This document shows positions 33,291-41,002 of a stretch of 64,000 nt of DNA, piece by piece. The notes beneath the pieces were generated by a model, which saw only the letters and a program-made list of their open reading frames with translations, had not been told where the DNA came from and did no database searches. Position 1 is the stretch's first letter. Each line of letters starts with the position of its first letter. The translations under genes and the position numbers were made by a program. The DNA comes from DAOUAE01 sp034433795 (lineage in GTDB: Bacteria > Chloroflexota > UBA6077 > FW602-bin22 > DAOUAE01), in the NCBI GenBank assembly GCA_034433795.1, contig DAOUAE010000025.1, positions 8,861 to 72,860 on the forward strand, read 5' to 3'.

Positions 33291-33776
33291 TCAGCACTCC
33301 AGCTGGCAGTACTGCCGGCGGTAGTAGAGGAGAGGCGGCGACTGGTCGGCCGGGCTGGCCGCCGCCACCTCGCCGAGAAAGATCGTGTGGTCGCCCCCCG
33401 GATACCGGGCCACCACCCGGCACTCCAGAAAGGCCAGGCCCTCCGCCAGCAGCGGCAGTCCCAGCCGTCCCGGGCGGTAGGGCAGACCGCGGAACGGCGG
33501 TTCGTCCGGGCGCGAGGGCTGGGCGAACCGCTGGGCCAGGGCCACCTGGTCGGCGCGCAGGATGTTCACCGCGTAGAGGCCGGCGGCCTCGACCAGGCGG
33601 TGGGTGCGGCTGCGCTGGTCGAGGCAAACCAGAACGAGCGGCGGGGTCAGCGAGACGGCGCAGAAGGCGTTGACCGTCATGCCGTGGACCTCGGCGCCGG
33701 CGCGGGTGGTGACGATGGTCACCCCGGTGGCGAAGAGGCTCAGCACGTCGCGGAAGGTCTGCGGATCGACGCCCAC
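33291..33776 (-). CDS. Flavin reductase-like FMN-binding protein
   Basis: 161 aa split-barrel protein. FATGVTIVTT, MTVNAFCAVSLTPPLVLVCLD and AVNILRADQ are typical of HpaC-type flavin reductases that supply reduced FMN or FAD to a monooxygenase. GTG 33776 has AAGGAG six bases upstream. The oxygenase partner is not evident in the window. Confidence 0.88.
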   Translation of the reverse strand: MGVDPQTFRDVLSLFATGVTIVTTRAGAEVHGMTVNAFCAVSLTPPLVLVCLDQRSRTHRLVEAAGLYAVNILRADQVALAQRFAQPSRPDEPPFRGLPYRPGRLGLPLLAEGLAFLECRVVARYPGGDHTIFLGEVAAASPADQSPPLLYYRRQYCQLEC

Positions 33777-33909
33777 ATCCGGCTCCTTCTCCCGGCCTAT
33801 TCTACGGCGCCGATCCCGCCCTGTCCAGGCGCCCGTTTACAGGGCCCGGCATTTGTGGTCTCATGGAGCCGCCACGCACACCGACGCCACAGGCACGGGG
33901 AGGATGCTG

Positions 33910-34698
33910 ATGGGACGTCTCACGGGCAAACTGGTGCTGGTCACCGGGGCCGGCACGGGCATCGGCCAGGGGATCGCCCTGGAGGCCGGGCGCGAGGGAG
34001 CCGCCGTCGTCCTGCACTACGCCCACAGCCGGGCCGGGGCCGAGGAGGTCGTCGACGAGATCCGGCGTCTGGGCGGACGGGCCCTGGCCATTCAGGCCGA
34101 CCTGCGCGCGGTCAGCGAGTGCCGCCGCCTGGTCGAGGAGGCCGTGCAGTTCCTGGGCGGGCTCGACATCCTGGTCAACAACGCCGGGGTCACGCTGACC
34201 GCCGATTTTTTGGCGACGACCGAGGAGATGTACGACGAGGTCTTCGCCATCAATATGCGCAGCTACTTCTTCTGCGCCCAGCAGGCGGTGCCCCATATCG
34301 CCCGCCGGGGCGGGGGAGCCATCCTGAACATCACCTCGGTCCACGCCTTCGCCGGCCTGCCCGGCCACGCCGCCTACGCGGCCACCAAAGGGGCCATTGT
34401 CAGCTTCACCCGCGAACTGGCCATCGAACTCATCCCCCAGCGCATCCGGGTGAATGCCATCGGGCCGGGCGTCATCGAGGTGCCGCGCTACTACCGGACC
34501 ATGCCCACCTACACCCGCGAGATCGGCGAACGCTGGGTGCCCTGGGGACGGGTCGGCCAGCCGCAGGATGTGGCCCGGGCGGCGGTCTTTCTCGTCTCCG
34601 ACGAGGCCGAGTTCATCACCGGTCAGGTTCTCTACGTGGACGGCGGCACCACCGCCCGCATGGCCCTGCCGGTGCCGGGCCCGGCCCTGCCCGAGTAG
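33910..34698 (+). CDS. Short-chain dehydrogenase/reductase
   Basis: 262 aa classical SDR: cofactor site TGAGTGIG, NNAG, catalytic Ser (NITSVHAF), Tyr-x3-Lys in YAATKGAI, and C-terminal GQVLYVDGG. Likely NAD(P)H-dependent sugar or ketoacyl oxidoreductase; substrate unknown. ATG 33910 is selected over ATG 33904 because GGGGAGG is correctly spaced. Confidence 0.9.
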   Translation: MGRLTGKLVLVTGAGTGIGQGIALEAGREGAAVVLHYAHSRAGAEEVVDEIRRLGGRALAIQADLRAVSECRRLVEEAVQFLGGLDILVNNAGVTLTADFLATTEEMYDEVFAINMRSYFFCAQQAVPHIARRGGGAILNITSVHAFAGLPGHAAYAATKGAIVSFTRELAIELIPQRIRVNAIGPGVIEVPRYYRTMPTYTREIGERWVPWGRVGQPQDVARAAVFLVSDEAEFITGQVLYVDGGTTARMALPVPGPALPE

Positions 34699-34725
34699 CC
34701 CAGCCGCGGCCGGAACGCCCCGGGC

Positions 34726-35139
34726 TCAGCCGGCCATCGGGGCGGCGGCCGGCTCGGCCAGACCGAGCTGCCGGCGGAGCGTCGCCAGCCCGACCGGGCC
34801 GCGGTTGACCGCCCGCACCGCGCCGCCGACCACCACCACGGTCGTCGGCACCGTCAGGACCCCGTAGCGGGCGGCCAGATCCGGGTGGCGGCTGGCGTCG
34901 ATGGCCTCGACGACCACCGCCCCGTCCACGGCGCGCCGGAGGGCCTCCAGGACCGGCGCCTGGACCCGCCGGCACTGGTGGCAGTCGGGGGTGAAGAAGT
35001 AGAGGACGGTCGGGCGGTCGCGCCCGGCCACCAGCCGTCCCAGGCGCCGCCGCTGCCAGCGGTCGAAGAAGCGCGCCCCCAACCAGAGGGCGGTGAGCAG
35101 GGCCAGAAACCCCAGCACCAGAAGCAGTCGCTCGCTCAT
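34726..35139 (-). CDS. Membrane-anchored thioredoxin-like protein
   Basis: 137 aa: an N-terminal helix (about 4-22), then a thioredoxin fold with CxxC in FFTPDCHQCRR and cis-Pro in TVPTTVV. It faces outward and probably acts with the DUF4395 protein encoded 10 bp upstream, a pairing common in Actinobacteria and Chloroflexota. Confidence 0.85.
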   Translation of the reverse strand: MSERLLLVLGFLALLTALWLGARFFDRWQRRRLGRLVAGRDRPTVLYFFTPDCHQCRRVQAPVLEALRRAVDGAVVVEAIDASRHPDLAARYGVLTVPTTVVVVGGAVRAVNRGPVGLATLRRQLGLAEPAAAPMAG

Positions 35140-35149
35140 CGCCGCTCCG

Positions 35150-35575
35150 TCAGCCGCCGACCAGCCGGCGCAGCCCCAGCCGGCCGATCTGATAGTAGAG
35201 GAAGCAGCCGGCGCAGAAGTTGAAGAGCAGGTTCACCGCCGCCAGCACCACCACCAGCCAGGCCAGCGCCCAGCCCAGCGCGGTGACGCCGCTGACCAGC
35301 AGCCCGAACCCCACCGCCAGCACCAGCCCGCCCAGCCCCTGGGCGAACTGGTGCGGTCGGGGGTCATCGGGCACCGGGTCCGGCCGGACCAGCCCGGCCG
35401 GTCGCAGGACGCGGGCGTAGAACTGCTTAAAGAGCGCCGCCCCCGGAAAAATCGTCCCGATGAGCAGCACGGCCGCCACCAGTCCCACCAGCCACGGCCA
35501 GGCCAGAAGATAGGCCAGGACGACCAGCGCGATGATGCCGACCTGGTTGACTTTGAGCGCGCTGCGGTCCACCAT
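35150..35575 (-). CDS. DUF4395 membrane protein
   Basis: 141 aa, four membrane helices, with the family Cys pair in NFCAGCFLYY and an N-terminal VNQVGI motif. DUF4395 proteins are thought to work with thioredoxin-like partners in sulfur or disulfide metabolism. First gene of a two-gene operon. Confidence 0.85.
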   Translation of the reverse strand: MVDRSALKVNQVGIIALVVLAYLLAWPWLVGLVAAVLLIGTIFPGAALFKQFYARVLRPAGLVRPDPVPDDPRPHQFAQGLGGLVLAVGFGLLVSGVTALGWALAWLVVVLAAVNLLFNFCAGCFLYYQIGRLGLRRLVGG

Positions 35576-35622
35576 GGTCCGACCCGCCCCCTAAATATTG
35601 AGTAAAGCAATCAGCATTCTGG

Positions 35623-35651
35623 GGTATACCACGCCCGGCTCCGGCTGTCAA
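35623..35651 (-). promoter_or_regulatory. Promoter of the DUF4395/thioredoxin pair
   Basis: On the minus strand, TTGACA (35651-35646), 17 bp, TATACC (35628-35623), with the start codon 47 bp on. The leader includes an AT-rich stretch near 35590-35612. The rest of 35652-35788 holds only small GC-rich inverted repeats (CGGCG/CGCCG near 35754-35769), perhaps ending the ccm transcript. Confidence 0.7.
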
Positions 35652-35788
35652 GCCGGGCGCGCTCCGCTCGCGCCGGTCCTCATCCTGGGGGGACCGGTTC
35701 GGGGGCGGGGCCGGAACGCGAGAGCCCGGCCGGGGCGAGGGAGGCCGGCCGGCGGCGGGGATCCGCCGTCGTGGAGGAGAGCGGGCCT

Positions 35789-35941
35789 TCAGGCCGCCGG
35801 ACCGTCCTCCGCCGACGGCGCCGGCCGCGACTGAAGTTCGCGCCGCAGGGCCCGGACCTCCTGGGCCAGATAGAGAAGGTAGCCGCAGAGGCCAAGCCAG
35901 ACGAGCGTGTAGGCCGCGAACAGGTACCAGAAGTTCTGCAT
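35789..35941 (-). CDS. ccmD: Heme exporter protein D
   Basis: 50 aa with one helix (FWYLFAAYTLVWLGLCGYLL) and a short charged tail, the layout of CcmD, which releases holo-CcmE from CcmABC. It starts 9 bp after ccmC and is the last gene of the cluster. Too short for most automated callers. Confidence 0.78.
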   Translation of the reverse strand: MQNFWYLFAAYTLVWLGLCGYLLYLAQEVRALRRELQSRPAPSAEDGPAA

Positions 35942-35950
35942 CGTTGCCCC

Positions 35951-36685
35951 TCACTGGCCTGCGGGCGGCGAGCGCCGTGCCCGCAGGTCCTCACGCAGTG
36001 TCTCGATCCCGAGTTTGAGCCCCAGCAAGCTCAGGTAGAGACAGGTCATCGCCACCAGCGACATCAGCAGCACCCACAGCATCTCCGGCGGCAGGGCCGG
36101 CCCCTCGCTGCGCAGGACCACCGGCTCCGGGTGGAGAGTCCGCCACCAGATCACCGACATGTGAATGATCGGGATGTCGAGGAAGCCGACGATCCCCAGG
36201 ACGGCGCTGTAGCGGGCGGCCCGGTCGGGGTCGCCGACGTAGGCCCGCAGCATCAGGTAGGCCACGTAGATGAACCAGAGGACCAGGGTCGAGGTCAGAC
36301 GGGCGTCCCAGGTCCACCAGGTGCCCCAGACGGCCTTGCCCCAGAGCGAGCCGCTGACGATGACCAGCGTCGTCAGAACGACGCCGACCTCGGCCGAGGA
36401 CCGGGCCAGGACGTCCCAGCGACGGCGCCGCCGCAGAAGGTAAAGCAGACTGCCGACGAAGACCACGCCGAAGGCCAGGTAGGCCGTCCAGGCCAGCGGC
36501 ACGTGGATGTAGAACACCCGCTGGACCACCCCCTGGGTCCGTTCGGTGGGCGCCAGAACGAAGATGCCGTACAGAGCCAAGGTCATCGTCACCGCGCCGG
36601 CGGCCCCGGCCAGGGTCGTGAAGAGGGCCAGCCCGCCTCCGGGCGCGCGGGCCGACGCGGTGGGCCGGGAGAGCGTCTGTGCCAT
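35951..36685 (-). CDS. ccmC: Heme ABC-type transporter/handling protein CcmC
   Basis: 244 aa, six helices, with the tryptophan-rich WGTWWTWDARLTS heme-handling motif and flanking His in YIHVPLAW and IIHMSVIWW, which ligate heme. It loads heme onto CcmE. Three bp after ccmB. Confidence 0.95.
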   Translation of the reverse strand: MAQTLSRPTASARAPGGGLALFTTLAGAAGAVTMTLALYGIFVLAPTERTQGVVQRVFYIHVPLAWTAYLAFGVVFVGSLLYLLRRRRRWDVLARSSAEVGVVLTTLVIVSGSLWGKAVWGTWWTWDARLTSTLVLWFIYVAYLMLRAYVGDPDRAARYSAVLGIVGFLDIPIIHMSVIWWRTLHPEPVVLRSEGPALPPEMLWVLLMSLVAMTCLYLSLLGLKLGIETLREDLRARRSPPAGQ

Positions 36686-36688
36686 CGC

Positions 36689-37408
36689 TCAATCCTCCAG
36701 AACGTGCTCGAACAGCAGGGCCGAGAGCCCCAGGAACAGCCCGTCGAAGGCCAGGAGCAGCCCCAGCCACGGGTGATCGCCGGCCGCTCCCCCCAGATCG
36801 GCCGCCGTCGCCTGGACGCTGGCGATCACCACCGGCACGCTGACCGGAAGCAGCAGGACCGGCAACAGCACCTCGCGGGCCCGGGTGTTGGCCGCCATGG
36901 CCGCAAAGAGGGTCCCCACGGAGGCGAAGCCCAGCGTCCCCAGAAAGACCGTGGCCAGAAGCCCGGGGGTCAGGAGCGGCAGGTCGAAGAAGAGCCCCGC
37001 CAGCCCCAGTGTCAGGACATCGGCCACCAGGAGAAAGACCAGCGTCGCCAGCAGCCTGGCCAGGTAGAGCAGGCTCCGGTCGACCGGCGTGGTCAGGAGA
37101 TACTCCAGCGTGCCCTGGTCTTTCTCGCTGGCGTAGGTCCGCCCCAGGGCCAGGAGGGTGGCGAAGGTGACCGTCACCCAGAGCATGCCGGGGGCCACCG
37201 CCCGCCGGTTCTCGACCCGCAGATCGAAGGCGAAGACGAAGATGAGCAGCGCCAGGGCGGCGAAGACCGCCGTCGTGAGCACGATCTCCCGCGTCCGCCG
37301 CTCGGTCTGGAGGTCCTTCCAGATCAGCGCCCCGAGCTGGACCAGCGGCCGGGGACGACGAACCGTCGGCGGTGAGGAGACCGGCGTCTGGACCGGGGTC
37401 GGCGGCAT
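36689..37408 (-). CDS. ccmB: Heme exporter protein B
   Basis: 239 aa, six membrane helices, with WKDLQTERRTREI and SEKDQGTLEYLLTTPV, both family hallmarks. Membrane part of the CcmAB ATPase complex that frees holo-CcmE. ATG 37408 follows GAAGGAGGGA, 10 bp after ccmA. Confidence 0.93.
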   Translation of the reverse strand: MPPTPVQTPVSSPPTVRRPRPLVQLGALIWKDLQTERRTREIVLTTAVFAALALLIFVFAFDLRVENRRAVAPGMLWVTVTFATLLALGRTYASEKDQGTLEYLLTTPVDRSLLYLARLLATLVFLLVADVLTLGLAGLFFDLPLLTPGLLATVFLGTLGFASVGTLFAAMAANTRAREVLLPVLLLPVSVPVVIASVQATAADLGGAAGDHPWLGLLLAFDGLFLGLSALLFEHVLED

Positions 37409-37418
37409 CGTCCCTCCT

Positions 37419-38102
37419 TCAGGCGGCGCACCAGGCCCGCACGGCCGCCGGGTCGAGGGCGGCGGCCGGGGCGTCGGCCACCACCTGCCCGCGGACCAGC
37501 ACCACCGCCCGGCTGGCCAGGGCCAGGCCCCGCTCCAGGTGGTGGGTGGTCAGCAGGACCGTCCGCCCGCCGGCCAGCAGGTCCTCCAGGAGGTCCAGTC
37601 CCTGGGCGTCGAGCCCGGCGTCGGGCTCGTCCAGCAGGAGGAGCGGCGGGTCGGCCAGAAAGGCCCGGGCCAGGGCCAGTCGCTGCTGCATCCCCCGCGA
37701 GAAGGTCCGCACCCGGTCGGCCCGTCGCTCCCACAGCCCGACCCGCGCCAGCCAGACGGCGCAGCGGTCGGCCAGGTCGGGCACGCCGGCCAGCTGGCCG
37801 GCCAGCCAGAGGTTCTCCCAGGCGGTGAGATCGGGGAGGAGGCCGGGCTGGTGGCCGAGGTAGCCGATAAGCCCCCGCACCCGGTCGGCCGCGCCGGGCA
37901 GGGGCAGGTCGGCCACCCGGAGGTCGCCGGCGGTCGGCCGCAGCAGCGTGGCCAGCAGACGCAGCAGCGTCGTCTTGCCCGCGCCATTCGGTCCCAGGAG
38001 CGCCACCCGCTCGCCCCAGGCCACGGTCAGATCGACGCCCCGGAGCGCCCAGATCGCGCCGAAGGCCCGCCCGACTCCCCGGGCCCTGATCGCCACGCTC
38101 AC
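37419..38102 (-). CDS. ccmA: Heme exporter ATP-binding protein A
   Basis: 227 aa ABC ATPase. Walker A GPNGAGKTT, signature FSRGMQQR, Walker B LLLLDEPDAGLD, switch TTHHLERG. Its GTG start overlaps the preceding gene by four bases. Powers CcmE release. Confidence 0.93.
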   Translation of the reverse strand: MSVAIRARGVGRAFGAIWALRGVDLTVAWGERVALLGPNGAGKTTLLRLLATLLRPTAGDLRVADLPLPGAADRVRGLIGYLGHQPGLLPDLTAWENLWLAGQLAGVPDLADRCAVWLARVGLWERRADRVRTFSRGMQQRLALARAFLADPPLLLLDEPDAGLDAQGLDLLEDLLAGGRTVLLTTHHLERGLALASRAVVLVRGQVVADAPAAALDPAAVRAWCAA

Positions 38103-39238
38103 GGCTCACCTCCGGCGGTCAGGGTGCGGAGCCGGGCCAGGAGCGCGCTCCGCTGGGCCCGGTAATCGGCCGGATCGAGCGCCCCGGCGGCGAACCGGTC
38201 GTCGAGGGCCGCCACCGCCTGGAGGAGCTGCTCCCGCTGGCCCAGACCCCGGGCGCGGGCCCGGAGGGCGTAGCCCACCGCCAGCGCAGCCCCCAGGAGG
38301 AGGGCCACCAGCCCGATCCCCCGCAGCAGGCCGTGGTCCACCACCAGCGGCGTCAGCCCGCCGCCCAGTCCCGTCAGGGTGAGCGTCAGCCGGGTGCCGG
38401 CCGGCAGCCGCTCGGCCGCCAGGACCTGGTAGGTCCGCCCGGCGATGGTCGTCGATCCCCGGGCGACCAGACCGGGTGCCGCCACCTGCAGCCGGTCGTC
38501 GCCCACCAGGATCAGCACGTCGTCAGTCGGATAGGGGAGAGTGCGGCTGAGCGCCAGGCTGTCACCGACGTAGGGCACGGTGTAACTGAAAAAGAGTTCG
38601 TGGGCGCCGGGCGGGATCGCCCCGATCAGGGCGAAGCCACGGTCGACCTGGCGGACCTCGACCCCCGGGATCGTCTCCTGGAAGGTCAGGCCGTCGGCCC
38701 CCGGCGGCAGACCGAAGCGCACCAGCTCGCGGGGCATCCCGCCGCCCGCGCCGGGCCGGCTGGCGTAGGCCCGGTCGCCGGTGTTGACCAGGACCAGCAG
38801 CTCCAGGATGTTGAGCAGGCCGGTCGAGCGGTCCACCGGCAGGATGACCAGGCTGGCCCGTCCCAGCCGGAGGACGCTCTGGTCGGTCGTCTGGTCGTAG
38901 ACCGGCACCTCGATCGCCGGGCCGGCCGCGCTGGCCGGGACCGGCTCGCCGACGAAAACGGCCCCCTGAAACTCGACCACCGGCAGGTAGACGATCCCCT
39001 CACCGGCCGGAAGCCCCGTGACCTGGAAGCGGCCGTCCGGGGCCAGCGGCACCGGGCGGGTCTCGCGCGGCTCCTCTCCCTGGAAGATGCGCAGACGGAG
39101 CTGTGCCCCCTCCAGCGGGCTTCCGCCGGGCGTGCGGTTGACCACCCGCCCGCTCAGGGTCACCGTCTCGGCCGCCTGGGCGGTCGCCAGCGTCAGGACG
39201 GCGAGGAGCAGCCCCAGGCCCAGTCCCAGCAGTCGCAT
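38099..39238 (-). CDS. Secreted/membrane Ig-like protein inside the ccm operon
   Basis: 379 aa. Signal peptide (1-22), a carboxypeptidase-regulatory-like beta domain (VTLSGRVVNRTPGGSPLEGAQLRL), a large beta-rich middle, one membrane helix (about 307-330) and a cytoplasmic helical tail (LDDRFAAGALDPADYRAQRSALLARL) resembling the tail seen in CcmI-like proteins. Not a known Ccm component; its place between ccmA and a CcmI-like gene, with near-zero spacing, suggests a role in apocytochrome delivery. Function unknown. Confidence 0.7.
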   Translation of the reverse strand: MRLLGLGLGLLLAVLTLATAQAAETVTLSGRVVNRTPGGSPLEGAQLRLRIFQGEEPRETRPVPLAPDGRFQVTGLPAGEGIVYLPVVEFQGAVFVGEPVPASAAGPAIEVPVYDQTTDQSVLRLGRASLVILPVDRSTGLLNILELLVLVNTGDRAYASRPGAGGGMPRELVRFGLPPGADGLTFQETIPGVEVRQVDRGFALIGAIPPGAHELFFSYTVPYVGDSLALSRTLPYPTDDVLILVGDDRLQVAAPGLVARGSTTIAGRTYQVLAAERLPAGTRLTLTLTGLGGGLTPLVVDHGLLRGIGLVALLLGAALAVGYALRARARGLGQREQLLQAVAALDDRFAAGALDPADYRAQRSALLARLRTLTAGGEP

Positions 39239-39239
39239 C

Positions 39240-40526
39240 TCAGTCTCCCGACCAGGTCACCCCGCGGTCGCGGCTCCGGTAGACGTTCCCCGCCTGGTCG
39301 ACGGCGTAGAGCACCGCGCCGTCGTGGGCCAGGGCGGCCAGTGGCGCCCGCAGCCCCAGCCGGCTCCAGGCCCCACCGTAGTCCAGGCTCCGGGCCAGAC
39401 CACCGTCGGTGGCGGCGTACAGAGCGCCGGTGTAGCGCCGGCCGCGGGAATCAACATAACTATCGCCGCTCTGGGGGTCGAAGATCAAGGCCGTGACCTG
39501 CAGACCGGGGAGGAGCCCGCCGGCGAAGCCGTTGGCGTTGGCCCAGGTCCGGCCGCCGTCCTCGCTGACCAGCACTCCCTGGCCGGCGGTGCCGGCGAAG
39601 AGGACCTCCGGCTCGCCCGGCGCCACCGCCAGGGCGGACGTGGTCTCGGGGAGCCGGTCGCTCACCAGGGTCCAGGTGATCCCGGCGTCGCCGCTGCGGA
39701 AGAGACCGTGCCCCACCACAAAGGCGTAGAGCGTGCGGGGGTCGCGCGGACTCTGGGCCAGGGCGTGGACATCGGTCCCCGGCAGGTTGTGGCGGAGCGG
39801 CTGCCAGGTGGCGCCGTTGTCGGGGCTGACGAGGGCCAGGTCGTGGCCCAGCAGCACCAGCGTCGTCGGCGGGATGAAGGCCACTCCCATCACGTCGCCC
39901 GCGACCGGCAGCGGCGTCCAGGTCCGGCCGTCGGCCGAACGGAGCAGCCCCTCGTGGTGGCCGAGGTAGAGCCCGCCCGGCCCGGCCAGGAGCACATGGC
40001 TGTGGCTCACCGCGACCCGCCCGATGGGCTGGACGACCTGAGCCTGGCGGGCCCGGACCACCAGGCCTCCCACGCCCAGGGCGAAGAGAAGGGCCAGGCC
40101 GGCCCCCAGCCAGAGCCAGCGGGCTCGTCCAGGGGGCTTGGAGACGGCCGCCCGGCAGGACGGGCAGTCGCCGGCGGCCAGCGCCTGGCCGCAGCGCGGG
40201 CAGCGGCGCCGGCGCCGACGGGCGATCTCCGCCTCCAGGTCCGGGTCGGCTGATACGGCCGGCGTCTCCAGGAGAGCCAGGGCCTGGCGCAGAGCCCGGG
40301 CCCGCAGATCGGCGTAGTCGGCCGCCGTCAACTTGCCCAGGGCGTAGTCCTGCTCGATCTCGCGCAGGGCCGCCCGGACCTGCGCGGCGGTCTCCTCCGC
40401 CGGTTCGGCCTCCAGGAGGAGAGCGGCGGTGCCCGTCCGCCGGAGGAGCGGGCGGAGGACGCCCCCCACGGCCAGAGCCAGGACCACCAGGGCCAGCGCC
40501 GAGAAGAGGAAGGGCCAGAGGGTCAC
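39240..40526 (-). CDS. CcmI-like protein fused to a zinc ribbon and BNR/Ycf48-like propeller
   Basis: 428 aa. N-terminal helix, then a CcmI-like segment (RAALREIEQDYALGKLTAADYADLRARAL), a zinc ribbon with CPRC and CPSC (about 109-125), a second membrane helix (about 137-157) and a large propeller with repeated LRSADGRTWTP, SPDNGATWQPL, RSGDAGITWTLV and SEDGGRTW motifs (Asp-box). Normal CcmI ends in TPR repeats that bind the apocytochrome C-terminus; here a propeller replaces them. GTG start overlaps ccmH by four bases. Confidence 0.75.
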   Translation of the reverse strand: MTLWPFLFSALALVVLALAVGGVLRPLLRRTGTAALLLEAEPAEETAAQVRAALREIEQDYALGKLTAADYADLRARALRQALALLETPAVSADPDLEAEIARRRRRRCPRCGQALAAGDCPSCRAAVSKPPGRARWLWLGAGLALLFALGVGGLVVRARQAQVVQPIGRVAVSHSHVLLAGPGGLYLGHHEGLLRSADGRTWTPLPVAGDVMGVAFIPPTTLVLLGHDLALVSPDNGATWQPLRHNLPGTDVHALAQSPRDPRTLYAFVVGHGLFRSGDAGITWTLVSDRLPETTSALAVAPGEPEVLFAGTAGQGVLVSEDGGRTWANANGFAGGLLPGLQVTALIFDPQSGDSYVDSRGRRYTGALYAATDGGLARSLDYGGAWSRLGLRAPLAALAHDGAVLYAVDQAGNVYRSRDRGVTWSGD

Positions 40527-41002
40527 GGTGTTCGCTCCTCCGCCGGGGAACGCTCCAGCAGCGCCTCCAGCCGGGCCAGGTCCGCCGGGGTGAGCGGCGC
40601 TTCGTCCGGCTCGGGGCGCGCGCGCAGCGCCCCGGCGATCACCCGCAGGACAATGGCCAGACCGACCACCGGGAGGAGGACCGCCCCCAGCCAGAGGAGA
40701 CCGCCGAACCCCTGGGGCGGCGGGGCCCGCCGGATGCCCTCGCCGTAGCGCTCCTCCAGATAGGCGATGATGGCCTCGCGCGACCAGCCCTCCTCCAGAC
40801 GCTTGCGGATGAGGTCGCGGATCTGAGCGGCCAGGGCCGAGCCCGAGTCGGCCACCGACTGGCCCTCGCAGACCGGACAGGCCAGGTCCTTGGCGATGGC
40901 CCGGGCCTCCCGGTCGAGGTCGGTATGACCGTCGGCCCCGACCCTCGCCGGCCCCAGGGCGAGGAGGAGGGCGAGGAGCAGCCAGAGCAGCCTAGACCTC
41001 AC
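40523..41002 (-). CDS. ccmH: Cytochrome c-type biogenesis protein CcmH
   Basis: 159 aa. Signal peptide (1-23), then the LACPVCEGQSVADS thiol motif that reduces the apocytochrome heme-binding site, followed by one membrane helix (about 101-125). GTG start overlaps the end of ccmF by 11 bases. Confidence 0.93.
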   Translation of the reverse strand: MRSRLLWLLLALLLALGPARVGADGHTDLDREARAIAKDLACPVCEGQSVADSGSALAAQIRDLIRKRLEEGWSREAIIAYLEERYGEGIRRAPPPQGFGGLLWLGAVLLPVVGLAIVLRVIAGALRARPEPDEAPLTPADLARLEALLERSPAEERTP

